Shown in pieces: positions 35,508-44,485 of a DNA stretch of 59,603 nucleotides. The notes beneath the pieces were generated by a model that saw nothing but the letters and a program-made list of their open reading frames with translations, was not told the DNA's origin and did not search any database. Every line of letters begins with the position of its first letter. The first letter of the stretch is position 1. The translations under genes were made by a program, and so were the position numbers. The stretch is from UBA3064 sp016868095 (GTDB taxonomy: Bacteria; Pseudomonadota; Gammaproteobacteria; Burkholderiales; Burkholderiaceae_E): contig JBEDEM010000002.1 of NCBI GenBank assembly GCA_041175665.1, positions 1 to 59,603 of the forward strand. Direction: 5' to 3'.

Positions 35508-36569
35508 TCAGTCGATCGATGCACCCGATGCCTTGACCACTTCAGCCCAGCGCTGACGATTCAGGCGCACTGTTTGGCGGAACTGCTCCGGCGTTTCAAT
35601 TCGCACCTGATTTCCGCGGCTTGCAAAGCGCTCACGAATAGCCGACTGTCCGAGCACTTGCCTCACAGCATCGTTAATCGCCTTAACAGCTGCGGGGTCC
35701 ATTTGCTTAGGACCAAACAGCGCAAACCAAATACCCGAGTCGTACCCGGGATAGCCCGACTCTGCAATTGTCGGGATCTCAGCAAGCGCACTGACCCGCT
35801 TAGCGCTACTTACTGCAAGCAGTCTGATCCGCTCACTTTTCAATTGAGGCAGTATGGTTTGTACTTGATTGAAAATACAGCAAACCTCGCCCTTTAAAAC
35901 CGCTTGAAGCGCCTCAGGGCCACCTTTGTAGGGCACGTGCGTCATCTCAAGCGAGGCACGCGCAAGAAACTCAGCCATGGCAAGATGGACACCCGTGCCG
36001 TTACCGGTCGATGCATAGTTGAACTTGCCCGGTTGAGCCCGCACTTGATCAACAAAGCTCTTTAGGTCCTTAGCATCAATCACACTCGGATTGATGACTA
36101 AGACATTACTCACGTCGACCAAAGGCGCAACCGCCGTGAAATCTGCCTCGACATCAAAGGCCAACTTTTTGTATAACGATGCATTGATCCCGTGCGAGGC
36201 AGCCGTTCCCAGCAAGAGGGTGTGACCATCGGGCTTTGCCTGAGCAACATAAGCCGAGGCGATGTTACTTCCAGCACCCGGACGGTATTCCATGACCAGT
36301 CTGGTGCCTAGCGCTTGCTCGAGCGGCTCTTGGAGCTGACGAATCACCACATCAATCCCGGAACCAGCAGAAAAGCCTTGAACGATCACAATAGGTTTAC
36401 CACCCCAGTCGTGGGCTGCTGCGGGCCGCATCGCAAGCACCATCAATAGGCAAACAATCGCCCAAGACAGCCCGCTCGGCCAAGCTTTGGTCCAACGACT
36501 TGCGAGCGTCTTAATCCTGCAGATTTCTCCCAACACCCATTTACCCTTCAACATAAGCCTGGCGCCCAT
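35508..36569 (-). CDS. Bug/TctC-family periplasmic solute-binding protein (first copy)
   Basis: The start at 36569 follows AGGGA by several bases and gives 353 residues. A basic N terminus is followed by a hydrophobic export signal (WAIVCLLMVLAMRPAAAHDW). The Bug hallmarks are RPGAGSNIASAYVAQAKPDGHTLLLG, THVPYKGGPEALQAVLKGEV and LAEIPTIAESGYPGYDSG. Bug proteins bind carboxylates and other small acids in the periplasm. No tctA/tctB membrane partners are near, as is usual for this expanded family in Burkholderiales. It is divergent from the acyl-CoA dehydrogenase gene, 143 bp away, which suggests a shared regulon. Confidence 0.88.
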   Translation of the reverse strand: MGARLMLKGKWVLGEICRIKTLASRWTKAWPSGLSWAIVCLLMVLAMRPAAAHDWGGKPIVIVQGFSAGSGIDVVIRQLQEPLEQALGTRLVMEYRPGAGSNIASAYVAQAKPDGHTLLLGTAASHGINASLYKKLAFDVEADFTAVAPLVDVSNVLVINPSVIDAKDLKSFVDQVRAQPGKFNYASTGNGTGVHLAMAEFLARASLEMTHVPYKGGPEALQAVLKGEVCCIFNQVQTILPQLKSERIRLLAVSSAKRVSALAEIPTIAESGYPGYDSGIWFALFGPKQMDPAAVKAINDAVRQVLGQSAIRERFASRGNQVRIETPEQFRQTVRLNRQRWAEVVKASGASID

Positions 36570-36712
36570 CTCATTCCCTATAAATTCTTCATGCAAGCCG
36601 AATCAAAGCTTACGCAGTTGGTCAAGCTCGGCACACTCAACCCGCATAATTTAGTTGCTCAAGGTGCACAATTTAGACCTAGGCAGCAAGCTTTCGGCAA
36701 AGGACGAATCAC

Positions 36713-37849
36713 ATGCACTTTGAACTTCGAGAAGAACAACAACAATTCCAGGATACCGTATTACGGTTTGCGCGCGATGAACTCGCTGCAGGTGCGCTCG
36801 AGCGTGCCCACGATCCCAACTACCCTTGGGATGTGTCAAGGAAAATGGCCGATATGGGTTTGATGGGCCTATGTTTGCCCGAATCGGACGGTGGCCAAGG
36901 CGGTAGTTTGATGGATGCAGTCATTGCGATTCAAGCCGTGGCTTCGGCCTGCCCTCGCTCAGCCGATGTTATCCAGGCAGGCAATTTTGGGCCGGTACGG
37001 GTTTTTGCAGCCTACGGTAGCCCATGGCAAAAAGAGCGCTACTTAAAACCGATTCTCGCTGGTGAAGCACTCATTTCGGTCGGCATGAGCGAACCCGAGG
37101 CCGGATCAGCTGTTACAGAGCTGAGAACAAGCGCAACGCCCGATGGCGATGGCTACCGTATAAACGGTTCTAAAGTTTTTACCACCCATGCACCCTACGC
37201 GGCGGTTATCCTTTGTTATGTTCGATTCGGCCCAGGCGTGGATGGGATCGGATCGGTGCTCATCGATACCAAATCAGAGGGCTTTCGCTATGGCAAAGTC
37301 ACGCAATTTATGTCGGGCGAGGAGTGGCGACAACTGTACTTTGATAACGTGTATGTGCCCCCTGAGATGGTTGTTCTTAAGGATGGCGGCTTTAGGCGCC
37401 AGATTGCTGGCTTTAATGTTGAACGCCTTGGAAACGCCGCCCGCTCGATTGCGCTTGCGCGCTATTGTTTTGAGCAAGCAAAATCCTGGGCTTTGCAGCG
37501 AAAGCAGTTTGGCAAAAGGATTGCCGAGTTTCAAGGCATTCAGTGGAAATTTGCCGAGATGAAAATCAAACTCGATGCTGCGCAGCTTTTGCTTTACCAA
37601 GCCGCATGTCGCGCCGATGCAGGGTTTCCAAGCGCTGAAGACACAGCAATCGCCAAGCATGCTTGCAACCAGTGGGGCTTTGAGATTGCGAATGAATCGC
37701 TACAAATTCTAGGTGGAGCGGGCTACAGTCAGGATTTGCTGCTCGAGTATTGCTTGCGTCGCTGCCGTGGTTGGATGATCGCAGGAGGATCGCTAGAAAT
37801 TCTGAAAAATAGAATCGCTGAGTCGATCCTCGGCAAGTTCCGCTCATAG
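36713..37849 (+). CDS. Acyl-CoA dehydrogenase-family flavoprotein
   Basis: The 378-residue protein has the ACAD fold: N-terminal helices (MHFELREEQQQFQDTVLRFA), FAD/substrate region (ISVGMSEPEAGSAVTELRTSA), and C-terminal helices (RKQFGKRIAEFQGIQWKFAEM). At the usual catalytic Glu position (YEGT) it reads IAGG, around residue 358, so the base must come from elsewhere, as in a subset of the family. AAAGGA precedes the ATG. It lies nine bases before the NDP-forming synthetase, so the pair probably activates and oxidises one carboxylic acid, perhaps that bound by the flanking Bug proteins. Confidence 0.9.
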   Translation: MHFELREEQQQFQDTVLRFARDELAAGALERAHDPNYPWDVSRKMADMGLMGLCLPESDGGQGGSLMDAVIAIQAVASACPRSADVIQAGNFGPVRVFAAYGSPWQKERYLKPILAGEALISVGMSEPEAGSAVTELRTSATPDGDGYRINGSKVFTTHAPYAAVILCYVRFGPGVDGIGSVLIDTKSEGFRYGKVTQFMSGEEWRQLYFDNVYVPPEMVVLKDGGFRRQIAGFNVERLGNAARSIALARYCFEQAKSWALQRKQFGKRIAEFQGIQWKFAEMKIKLDAAQLLLYQAACRADAGFPSAEDTAIAKHACNQWGFEIANESLQILGGAGYSQDLLLEYCLRRCRGWMIAGGSLEILKNRIAESILGKFRS

Positions 37850-37858
37850 TGTTTGACA

Positions 37859-40051
37859 ATGAATACGAACCAATTCACTGAGACCCCTGACCCGTTGAGA
37901 TGGCAAAGCGCCCTGCTTGAGCCACACACGGTGGCCCTTATCGGTGCCTCTGGCGATGCCACAAAAAATACGTCAAGACCGCAACGTTTTTTACAGCAAT
38001 GCCATTGGCAGGGAGAGATCGTACCGATCAATCCCAGCCGAGACGAGCTATTCGGCATCAAGACCTACAAAAGTGTGCTTGATTATCCGCACAATATTGA
38101 TCACGCCTTTGTGATGACAGCGGCCGAGCATATTCCTTCAGTCATCGAGCAATGCGGTCGCAAGGCCATTCCTGTGCTCACTATTTATACCGATGGTTTT
38201 GCTGAAATGGGTGGCTTAGGGATTGCCCGACAAGCATCGCTCGTCAAACTTGCCCGTCGATGGGGCGTGAGGCTGCTCGGACCCAACTGCATTGGGCTCA
38301 TTCAAGCGCATAGTGGCCTTGCGCTTACCGTCAACGCCGTCATTGATACCGATCGGCCCAAACCCGGGAGCTACGCGATGATTTCCCAAAGCGGCTCCAT
38401 GATCGGCTCGTTGATGACGCGTGGACAAAGTCGTGGCATTGGTTTTTCAACCCTGATCTCGGTTGGTAATGAGTGCGATTTGGATCTGGCCGATATGATC
38501 AACGCTTGTGCATCCCAATCTCAAACCGAGGCGATTGCGCTCTTCATGGAGACCGTTCGAGATGCCAAGCGATTTCGTGAGGCAGTTGCAAACGCCCGCA
38601 GACTCCATAAACCGGTAGCCGCTTATTTAATCGGACGCTCAGCGCTCGGAAATCAACTTGCCCAGTCGCATACGGGTGCGCTGGCAGGGTCTGGCGCAGC
38701 TTTGAGCGCTTTTTTGGATGATTGCGGTGTGATTCGGCTACAAAACATGGAGGCCTTGCTCGAAATCGCGCCCTTGCTTCGTAGCGAATCAGCGATCGCC
38801 TCGAGCGGCCGAACTGCGCCGCGGGTGGCAGTGCTCACCACGACGGGGGGCGCAGCTTCCATGGTGATGGACAATCTGGGCTTACACGGCATTGAGCCGG
38901 CTGAAGCCGATGAGCATTTGCAAGCGCTCGTTGATCAGATGATGCTAGCAATCGACAGTACGCACCCCTCACCTAAACTGCGCCAGGCACCTATCATTGA
39001 TCTCACACTCGCAGGGAGTGCGAAACAGTACGCAGCTGTACTTGCGGCACTTGCTCAATGGGATGCTTGTGACGCTGCGGTGGCTGTGGTGGGATCATCA
39101 GCACGGTCCAAGCCTGAGCTTGCCGTGCATCCAATTTTAGAACATGCACCAAGCTTTCGTAATAAGCCATTTGCAGCTTTTTTTGCTCCCGAAGCAAACG
39201 AGGCACTTGCTCTTTTGAGTGCCAAGCAAATTGCCGGATTCAGAACCGCGGAGTCTTGCGCCGATGCGATCGCAGCCATGTTGCGTCCGCGTGGCAAACT
39301 CGAGCGCGAGTATCCGACCTTAAGTCAACAAAGTCTGTCCCGACTTGATCGCTTGTGGCAAGACTGGCTTGCACATGCCCGGCAGCCTGACGAAGCACAA
39401 AGCTATGAGCTTTTCGAGCGCTTGGAGATACCCTGCAGCGCATATCGCGTCTGCGACCCTTCACAAGTATCGAGCACTATGCAGGGGCTGGCTTTAGACC
39501 AGTGGGTGCTCAAGCTGCTCAGCAATGACATCACGCACAAGTCGGACATCGGCGGTGTTTTACTTGATTTAGATCGTTATGCCTCATGGGACGAAGCGAT
39601 TAGCGTCCTAAAAGATCATGTAGGTCAGCATGCTCAACATGATTTCAACAAGGTCTTGGTCCAGGCCAAACAAAAGGGCTTGGGTGAGGTACTAATCGGT
39701 TACAGGCACGATGCCGTCGTCGGTCCCGTTGTGGTACTTGGGATTGGCGGCATGGAGGCCGAGTTAAACCCACAGGTAGCGCTAAGGCCAGCACCAATTT
39801 GCCTTGAAGACGCACAGGCCATGATTGCAGAAATTCCAAGTCTGCTTAGGTATCAAGGATTTCGGAAACTTCCCCGAGGTGACATGGGAGCGCTTGCACA
39901 TGCGATTTGCTCGCTTTCACAACTCGCATGCGACCCGATGCAACGTATTGATGAGGCCGAGATTAATCCCCTATTGATATTGCACGAAGGCAGCGCCCAC
40001 GGTGTAATAGCCGTCGACGCGGTCATAAGGTTGCGCAAGGAAATTGCCTGA
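37859..40051 (+). CDS. NDP-forming acyl-CoA synthetase (acetate-CoA ligase family)
   Basis: The 730-residue protein is a fused form. A CoA-binding domain (VALIGASGDATKNTSRPQRF, near residue 22) is followed by a succinyl-CoA-synthetase-like domain with the phosphohistidine motif SHTGALAGSG near residue 265, then a C-terminal ATP-grasp domain (residues 500-730, DITHKSDIGGVLLDL, GIGGMEAELN). It makes acyl-CoA from a carboxylate with ATP, releasing ADP and phosphate. The ATG at 37859 is preferred to the TTG two codons before. It is co-transcribed with the acyl-CoA dehydrogenase and followed by a second Bug protein. Confidence 0.9.
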   Translation: MNTNQFTETPDPLRWQSALLEPHTVALIGASGDATKNTSRPQRFLQQCHWQGEIVPINPSRDELFGIKTYKSVLDYPHNIDHAFVMTAAEHIPSVIEQCGRKAIPVLTIYTDGFAEMGGLGIARQASLVKLARRWGVRLLGPNCIGLIQAHSGLALTVNAVIDTDRPKPGSYAMISQSGSMIGSLMTRGQSRGIGFSTLISVGNECDLDLADMINACASQSQTEAIALFMETVRDAKRFREAVANARRLHKPVAAYLIGRSALGNQLAQSHTGALAGSGAALSAFLDDCGVIRLQNMEALLEIAPLLRSESAIASSGRTAPRVAVLTTTGGAASMVMDNLGLHGIEPAEADEHLQALVDQMMLAIDSTHPSPKLRQAPIIDLTLAGSAKQYAAVLAALAQWDACDAAVAVVGSSARSKPELAVHPILEHAPSFRNKPFAAFFAPEANEALALLSAKQIAGFRTAESCADAIAAMLRPRGKLEREYPTLSQQSLSRLDRLWQDWLAHARQPDEAQSYELFERLEIPCSAYRVCDPSQVSSTMQGLALDQWVLKLLSNDITHKSDIGGVLLDLDRYASWDEAISVLKDHVGQHAQHDFNKVLVQAKQKGLGEVLIGYRHDAVVGPVVVLGIGGMEAELNPQVALRPAPICLEDAQAMIAEIPSLLRYQGFRKLPRGDMGALAHAICSLSQLACDPMQRIDEAEINPLLILHEGSAHGVIAVDAVIRLRKEIA

Positions 40052-40121
40052 ATCAGCGTACCCAAAGACGCAGCCTCAATTTGACATATATCGATCAGAC
40101 AAAAACCACGGAGACCTATTG

Positions 40122-41147
40122 ATGAAAGCCAAATACAACAATGATCAGCTCAGCCCAGCCGGTAAAGCCAAGCGTCGAAGTATCGCAGCGCTTGGCTTGG
40201 GCAGCACGCTCCCTTTAAGTTTTATAGCGAGCAGATCTAGCCTTGCACAGACCACCTATCCAAGCAAACCGATCCGTATCGTCGTGGGCTACGCTGTAGG
40301 TGGACCCACCGACTTAGCGGCAAGACTTATTGCAGCGAAAATGCAAGACTCAATGGGCCAAACGATCATTGTTGAGAACAAACCCGGCGCTGGATCAAAT
40401 ATTGCGTCAGCCGAAGTTGCGAGAGCAGCACCTGATGGCTACACATTATTGCTCGGAACGGTTGCCAACGCGACTAATATGACGATGTACAAAAATCCTG
40501 GCTACGACACGATGCGTGATTTTGTTGCCATCAGCCAGGTCATGAGCGCTCCGAGTATCCTCGCTGTTAATCCGAATCTTGCGGTTCAATCACTTAAAGA
40601 TTTAATAGCGCTCGCAAAAAGTAAACCCGGAACCTTGAGCTTTGGTTCATCGGGTGCTGGGGGCTCACCACATCTTGCGGGTGAACTACTCCAATTTCGC
40701 GCTGATATCGATTTAGTCCACGTACCCTATAAAGGTGCCGCGCCAGCGATGACCGATGTGATAGCGGGGCAAATCCATATGGCATTTATGACCGCCCTCT
40801 CAGCGGTACCTCAAATTCAATCAGGTAAGCTTAAAGCGATTGCTGTAGCGTCTGCCAAACGGGTGCCGGCGCTTCCCAACGTTCCAACTTTTGCCGAAGC
40901 TGGCATGGCTGACTTCGAGGTTTCATCTTGGAGCGGACTGTACGCACCAGCGAAAACGCCACCTGATATTGTGCAAAAAATTTACCAAGAATCAGCCAAA
41001 GCACTCAGTCATCCCGATGTTCGACAAAAGCTAATCGGGTCGGGTGCAGACCCTGTAGGAAGCCCTCCCGATGCTTTTAAAGACTACAACAAAGCTGAGA
41101 TTGAAAAATGGGCGACCGTGATTCGACGCGCGAAGATCAGCTTATAG
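40122..41147 (+). CDS. Bug/TctC-family periplasmic solute-binding protein (second copy)
   Basis: The ATG at 40122, eight bases after GGAG, gives 341 residues. The signal region KRRSIAALGLGSTLPLSF resembles a Tat leader and ends before QTTYPSKPIRIVVGYA, the typical Bug mature start. ENKPGAGSNIASAEVARAAP, VHVPYKGAAPAMTDVIAG and LPNVPTFAEAGMADFEVSSW are present. It belongs to the acyl-CoA dehydrogenase/synthetase operon, so its ligand is probably the acid degraded there. Its 3' end overlaps phoD by 40 bases. Confidence 0.9.
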   Translation: MKAKYNNDQLSPAGKAKRRSIAALGLGSTLPLSFIASRSSLAQTTYPSKPIRIVVGYAVGGPTDLAARLIAAKMQDSMGQTIIVENKPGAGSNIASAEVARAAPDGYTLLLGTVANATNMTMYKNPGYDTMRDFVAISQVMSAPSILAVNPNLAVQSLKDLIALAKSKPGTLSFGSSGAGGSPHLAGELLQFRADIDLVHVPYKGAAPAMTDVIAGQIHMAFMTALSAVPQIQSGKLKAIAVASAKRVPALPNVPTFAEAGMADFEVSSWSGLYAPAKTPPDIVQKIYQESAKALSHPDVRQKLIGSGADPVGSPPDAFKDYNKAEIEKWATVIRRAKISL

Positions 41148-42871
41148 AAGGCATTCAAGCGAGCACTAGACAAGAGCCGCGTTTTAAAGCGACCGAAGAG
41201 CCAGCACCGCCCAAAGTAGTCACGCGACGTCAGGCACTTGCCCTTGCTGCCTGCATAAGCACACAGGCTTCACAACCCGCGCTTGGCCTTGAGCTCGGTG
41301 CCCTGGCACAACTTTTAGAAGACCAATTTGATCGAACACCCGCCAAAACTGCTTTTGACTACGGTGTTGCCTCGGGAGACCCGCTCGAAGATGCCGTGAT
41401 CATTTGGACCTGCGTGAGCGGTCAGCCTCAACGCGATTCGATTGAGATCGGCTGGGAGTTTGCCAGCGACCCTGAGTTTCGTCAGATCGTTGCTAGTGGA
41501 CGTGCTATCGCACAAGCTCAAAGTGCTTATACAGTCCATATCGATGTCACCAATCTGAACTCATCGCGATGGTATTGGTACCGATTTAATATTCCTAGCG
41601 ATCAACAATCGGGCATAAAACTACATCCTGCTAGCGACAGGGCTGGCAAGGACTTATTTGTCAGTCGCGTGGGAAAAACTCGAACCGCTCCTTCAAAAGG
41701 GGCGATCGAACCCCTCAGGCTTGGGCTTGGCTCTTGCCAACATTGGGAATGGGGCTATTTTGGCGCTTGGGACATGCTTCGCCAGATGAAGCCAGACCTT
41801 GTCTTCTTTGCTGGTGATTATATTTATGAATCAGCTGCTCCGATGGCCGTTCGACGTCATCGAGGCGGCGTGCCCCTAACACTCGACGAATTTCGGCAAC
41901 GATATAAACAATACCGACTCGATCCCTCGCTGCAGGCTATGCATGCTGATGCTCCGTGGGTGATTATTTGGGATGACCACGAGTTAATCAATGACTATGC
42001 GGGTGTGCATGCACCGAAAGGCGAATCGGATTTTTTGCCTCGCCGTTTATACGCCTATCAGGCATGGGCCGAATTCATGCCGATCCGGCAGCCGAAGGCC
42101 TTGCAAGTAGCGCGCCGCATTATCTGGGGCAAAGTGGCCGACATTCTGTTGCTCGACACGCGACAGCATAAAGACCTGCAGGCCTGTGCCGAGCCTGGTG
42201 GCGCAAGAAGGATCGCCCTTAGCAAGGACTGCGGGGACCGTTATAAGACCAAACGCAGCATGCTCGGTAAAGCCCAGGAGCTTTGGGCGCAGCGGCAGTT
42301 TCGGCAAATGGCCGAGCAGTCGAGCCAATGGCCAGTCATCGCCCAGACAACCCTCATGAGTCCTGCACTCGACGGGCATGGCAAGGCTACACGCTACTGG
42401 AGCGATGGTTGGGATGGTTACCCTTTTGCACGCTCTCGTTTATTGTCAGATGCAGTGCTGGCCGGACTTGGACACTTGCTTGTGATCGGCGGCGATGTAC
42501 ACACAGCCCTTGCAAGCGATCTGCCGAACTCAGTCGTTCTTGATTATATCGATCCAAGTTTTAGTGCTGAGCAAATCCGAATTATTCAGCGAAAGTTAAG
42601 CGAACATCCAAACATCGCCAGCGAATGGACGGTAGGCGGCATTAGTCGTCGAGGTTGGGATGAGGCACGTGTTGCAGGACGGATTCTCGACAATCCTCAC
42701 CTTCGATGGGGCGATGGGCGACCCGGAAGTTTTGCGCTCTTGCATTTAAGTATGGACAAAGCACAAATCGAATTTTTTGCGCTTGAAGACACGCGAACCA
42801 AGGGCTCAAGTCATATAAGCCTTTCACGTTGGCAACTCGATGCCGGCAAACCCACGATGCAACGCATTTAG
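41108..42871 (+). CDS. PhoD-like alkaline phosphatase/phosphodiesterase, Tat-exported
   Basis: The 587-residue protein has a twin-arginine leader (VTRRQALALAACIS) near residue 38. The PhoD N-terminal beta domain (FDYGVASGDPLEDAVIIWT) follows. The metal/catalytic motifs are LGLGSCQHWEWGYFGAWDML, DLVFFAGDYIYE, WVIIWDDHELINDYAG and LLVIGGDVHTALASDL. PhoD enzymes hydrolyse phosphomonoesters and diesters outside the cytoplasm with Fe and Ca. The ATG at 41108 lies inside the preceding Bug gene; no later usable start keeps the Tat motif, so the 40-base overlap is likely real. Confidence 0.9.
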   Translation: MGDRDSTREDQLIEGIQASTRQEPRFKATEEPAPPKVVTRRQALALAACISTQASQPALGLELGALAQLLEDQFDRTPAKTAFDYGVASGDPLEDAVIIWTCVSGQPQRDSIEIGWEFASDPEFRQIVASGRAIAQAQSAYTVHIDVTNLNSSRWYWYRFNIPSDQQSGIKLHPASDRAGKDLFVSRVGKTRTAPSKGAIEPLRLGLGSCQHWEWGYFGAWDMLRQMKPDLVFFAGDYIYESAAPMAVRRHRGGVPLTLDEFRQRYKQYRLDPSLQAMHADAPWVIIWDDHELINDYAGVHAPKGESDFLPRRLYAYQAWAEFMPIRQPKALQVARRIIWGKVADILLLDTRQHKDLQACAEPGGARRIALSKDCGDRYKTKRSMLGKAQELWAQRQFRQMAEQSSQWPVIAQTTLMSPALDGHGKATRYWSDGWDGYPFARSRLLSDAVLAGLGHLLVIGGDVHTALASDLPNSVVLDYIDPSFSAEQIRIIQRKLSEHPNIASEWTVGGISRRGWDEARVAGRILDNPHLRWGDGRPGSFALLHLSMDKAQIEFFALEDTRTKGSSHISLSRWQLDAGKPTMQRI

Positions 42872-42947
42872 CGACCGTCAGAGTTGCTTGATGGCGCTCA
42901 GCAGTGAGCCTCGCGATGATATTAGGCGGTAGCCTGCACCATGAAAC

Positions 42948-43349
42948 TCACTGTCTCGGATACTGTACCGATTTAGCGAAATCCCCAGCCGAGTCGGTCT
43001 TCCAGGTCTTGCTCAAATCACCCGTAGTCCCTGCGAAAATCGCAACAAGCACTGCACCGAGCACCACGACGGTAAAGACAGTAAGCTTGCCAAAGGCAGA
43101 CTTGGTCTGCTTTTCATCCTCCTCGGCAAGCCTTGACGCTAAAGGCGGCGCGTCGGTTTGCTCCGCTTGAGCGATCTGGCGATCGGCCTCTTGGCGATGC
43201 TTTCTCGCCTGATACGCGGCCAAATGCGCCTTGGCACTGTCGTCCTTCTTTAAATGCTCAATCGCTTCGCGATACGAGCCGATCATTTGCTCGTAGCCTT
43301 CAATCGCCGATTCGTATTGGCGAATCCTAATTTTTGGATTGCTAGACAT
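42948..43349 (-). CDS. Hypothetical membrane protein with C-terminal anchor
   Basis: I do not recognise this 133-residue protein. The ATG at 43349, after AGGT, is preferred to the longer frame. Residues 1-85 are charged and helical with heptad-like spacing (YESAIEGYEQMIGSYREAIEHL, in part; then ARKHRQEADRQIAQAEQ). A single membrane segment follows near residues 90-110 (LTVFTVVVLGAVLVAIFAG) and then a short polar tail. A cytoplasmic coiled coil held by one membrane helix fits best. It is convergent with phoD and divergent from the TAXI gene, 140 bp away. Confidence 0.65.
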   Translation of the reverse strand: MSSNPKIRIRQYESAIEGYEQMIGSYREAIEHLKKDDSAKAHLAAYQARKHRQEADRQIAQAEQTDAPPLASRLAEEDEKQTKSAFGKLTVFTVVVLGAVLVAIFAGTTGDLSKTWKTDSAGDFAKSVQYPRQ

Positions 43350-43489
43350 AAGCTTTACCTGAGAGCGAAAGTGGAATATTTCAAGGGCAAAAAAACTCAT
43401 TTGAGCGAACTTGATGACAAGCCAACGTCAATAGCTTTAATGATGGCATTATCTTGGCTGCATCACACCATCATTATCGAGGAGGCCCG

Positions 43490-44485
43490 ATGAAATTCCA
43501 AACAAACAACAGGCTTGAAAAAGTCGTTACAAAGTTCTCTGCTAAGCGCACGCTGCTTCGCGTGGGTATGAGTTTAGGCATGGCAGCCGGCGTATCACTG
43601 GCTAGCGCACAGCAAATGACTCTCATGACCGGACCACAAGGTGGCGTTTGGGTACCCCTTGGCGGCGCGCTCAAGGGCATGTGGGAAAAAGCGATCCCTG
43701 GATTGTCGATTACGGCAACACCGGGTGCCGGCATTGCCAATGTACGCGGGGTTGATGAGGGGAAAGCGCAGATTGGCTTTGGTAATTCAAGTACGACTGT
43801 CGATGGTATGGAAGGACGCCCTCCGTACCCAAAGAAGGTTAGCAAGGTCTGTCAGTTAGCCAACCTGTACCCTCAGTACTTTCAGGTCGTCAGCCTCGCT
43901 GATGCAAAAATCAATAGTTATGCCGACCTGAAAGGCAAAACGCTTGTTACCCAGCCAAAGGGCAACACTGCCGAGTTACTTACCGATCAAGTGCTTAAGC
44001 TCAATGGCTTGAGCTATCAGAGCCTGGCCAAAGTCAATTTTCAGGCTGGCTACACCGACGCCGTTTCGATGATGAAAGATGGTCACGCGCAGGTGTTTAC
44101 ACTTGGGACAACCGCTCCCGCTTCGTCGGTCATGGACTTGGCGAGCGCAAGGGATATCAGGCTTGTGCCCGTCGACGATAAGACCATGGACAGCCTTAAG
44201 AAGGCTAACCCGGGTTACAACAGACTGGTGATTAAAGCGGGGACCTACCCCAAACAGGACAAGGACGTCGCAGTGATTGGCTACTCGACTCACCTCATTG
44301 TTGCCTGCGATCTACCCGAGCAAACCGTCTACACCATGGTCAAGACGATGGCAGCCAATGTCGATGCCATGTCGGCGGTCAACAAAGCGATCGCAGGTCT
44401 GACGCCAAAGGATATGGCCATTGATATCGGTATTCCGCTTCATCCCGGCGCAGCTAAGTTCTATAAGGAAGTGGGTGCCCGCTAA
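43490..44485 (+). CDS. TAXI-family TRAP transporter solute-binding protein
   Basis: The ATG at 43490 follows GAGGAGG by four bases and gives 331 residues. A signal peptide of about 40 residues ends at ASAQQ. The family signature MTGPQGGVWVPLGGALKGMW is at the mature N terminus, with GFGNSSTTVDG and TQPKGNTAELLTDQVL further on. TAXI proteins deliver substrates such as glutamate or 2-oxoglutarate to fused TRAP membrane subunits. Its stop codon overlaps the ATG of that partner by one base, so both are made together. The ligand is unknown. Confidence 0.92.
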   Translation: MKFQTNNRLEKVVTKFSAKRTLLRVGMSLGMAAGVSLASAQQMTLMTGPQGGVWVPLGGALKGMWEKAIPGLSITATPGAGIANVRGVDEGKAQIGFGNSSTTVDGMEGRPPYPKKVSKVCQLANLYPQYFQVVSLADAKINSYADLKGKTLVTQPKGNTAELLTDQVLKLNGLSYQSLAKVNFQAGYTDAVSMMKDGHAQVFTLGTTAPASSVMDLASARDIRLVPVDDKTMDSLKKANPGYNRLVIKAGTYPKQDKDVAVIGYSTHLIVACDLPEQTVYTMVKTMAANVDAMSAVNKAIAGLTPKDMAIDIGIPLHPGAAKFYKEVGAR

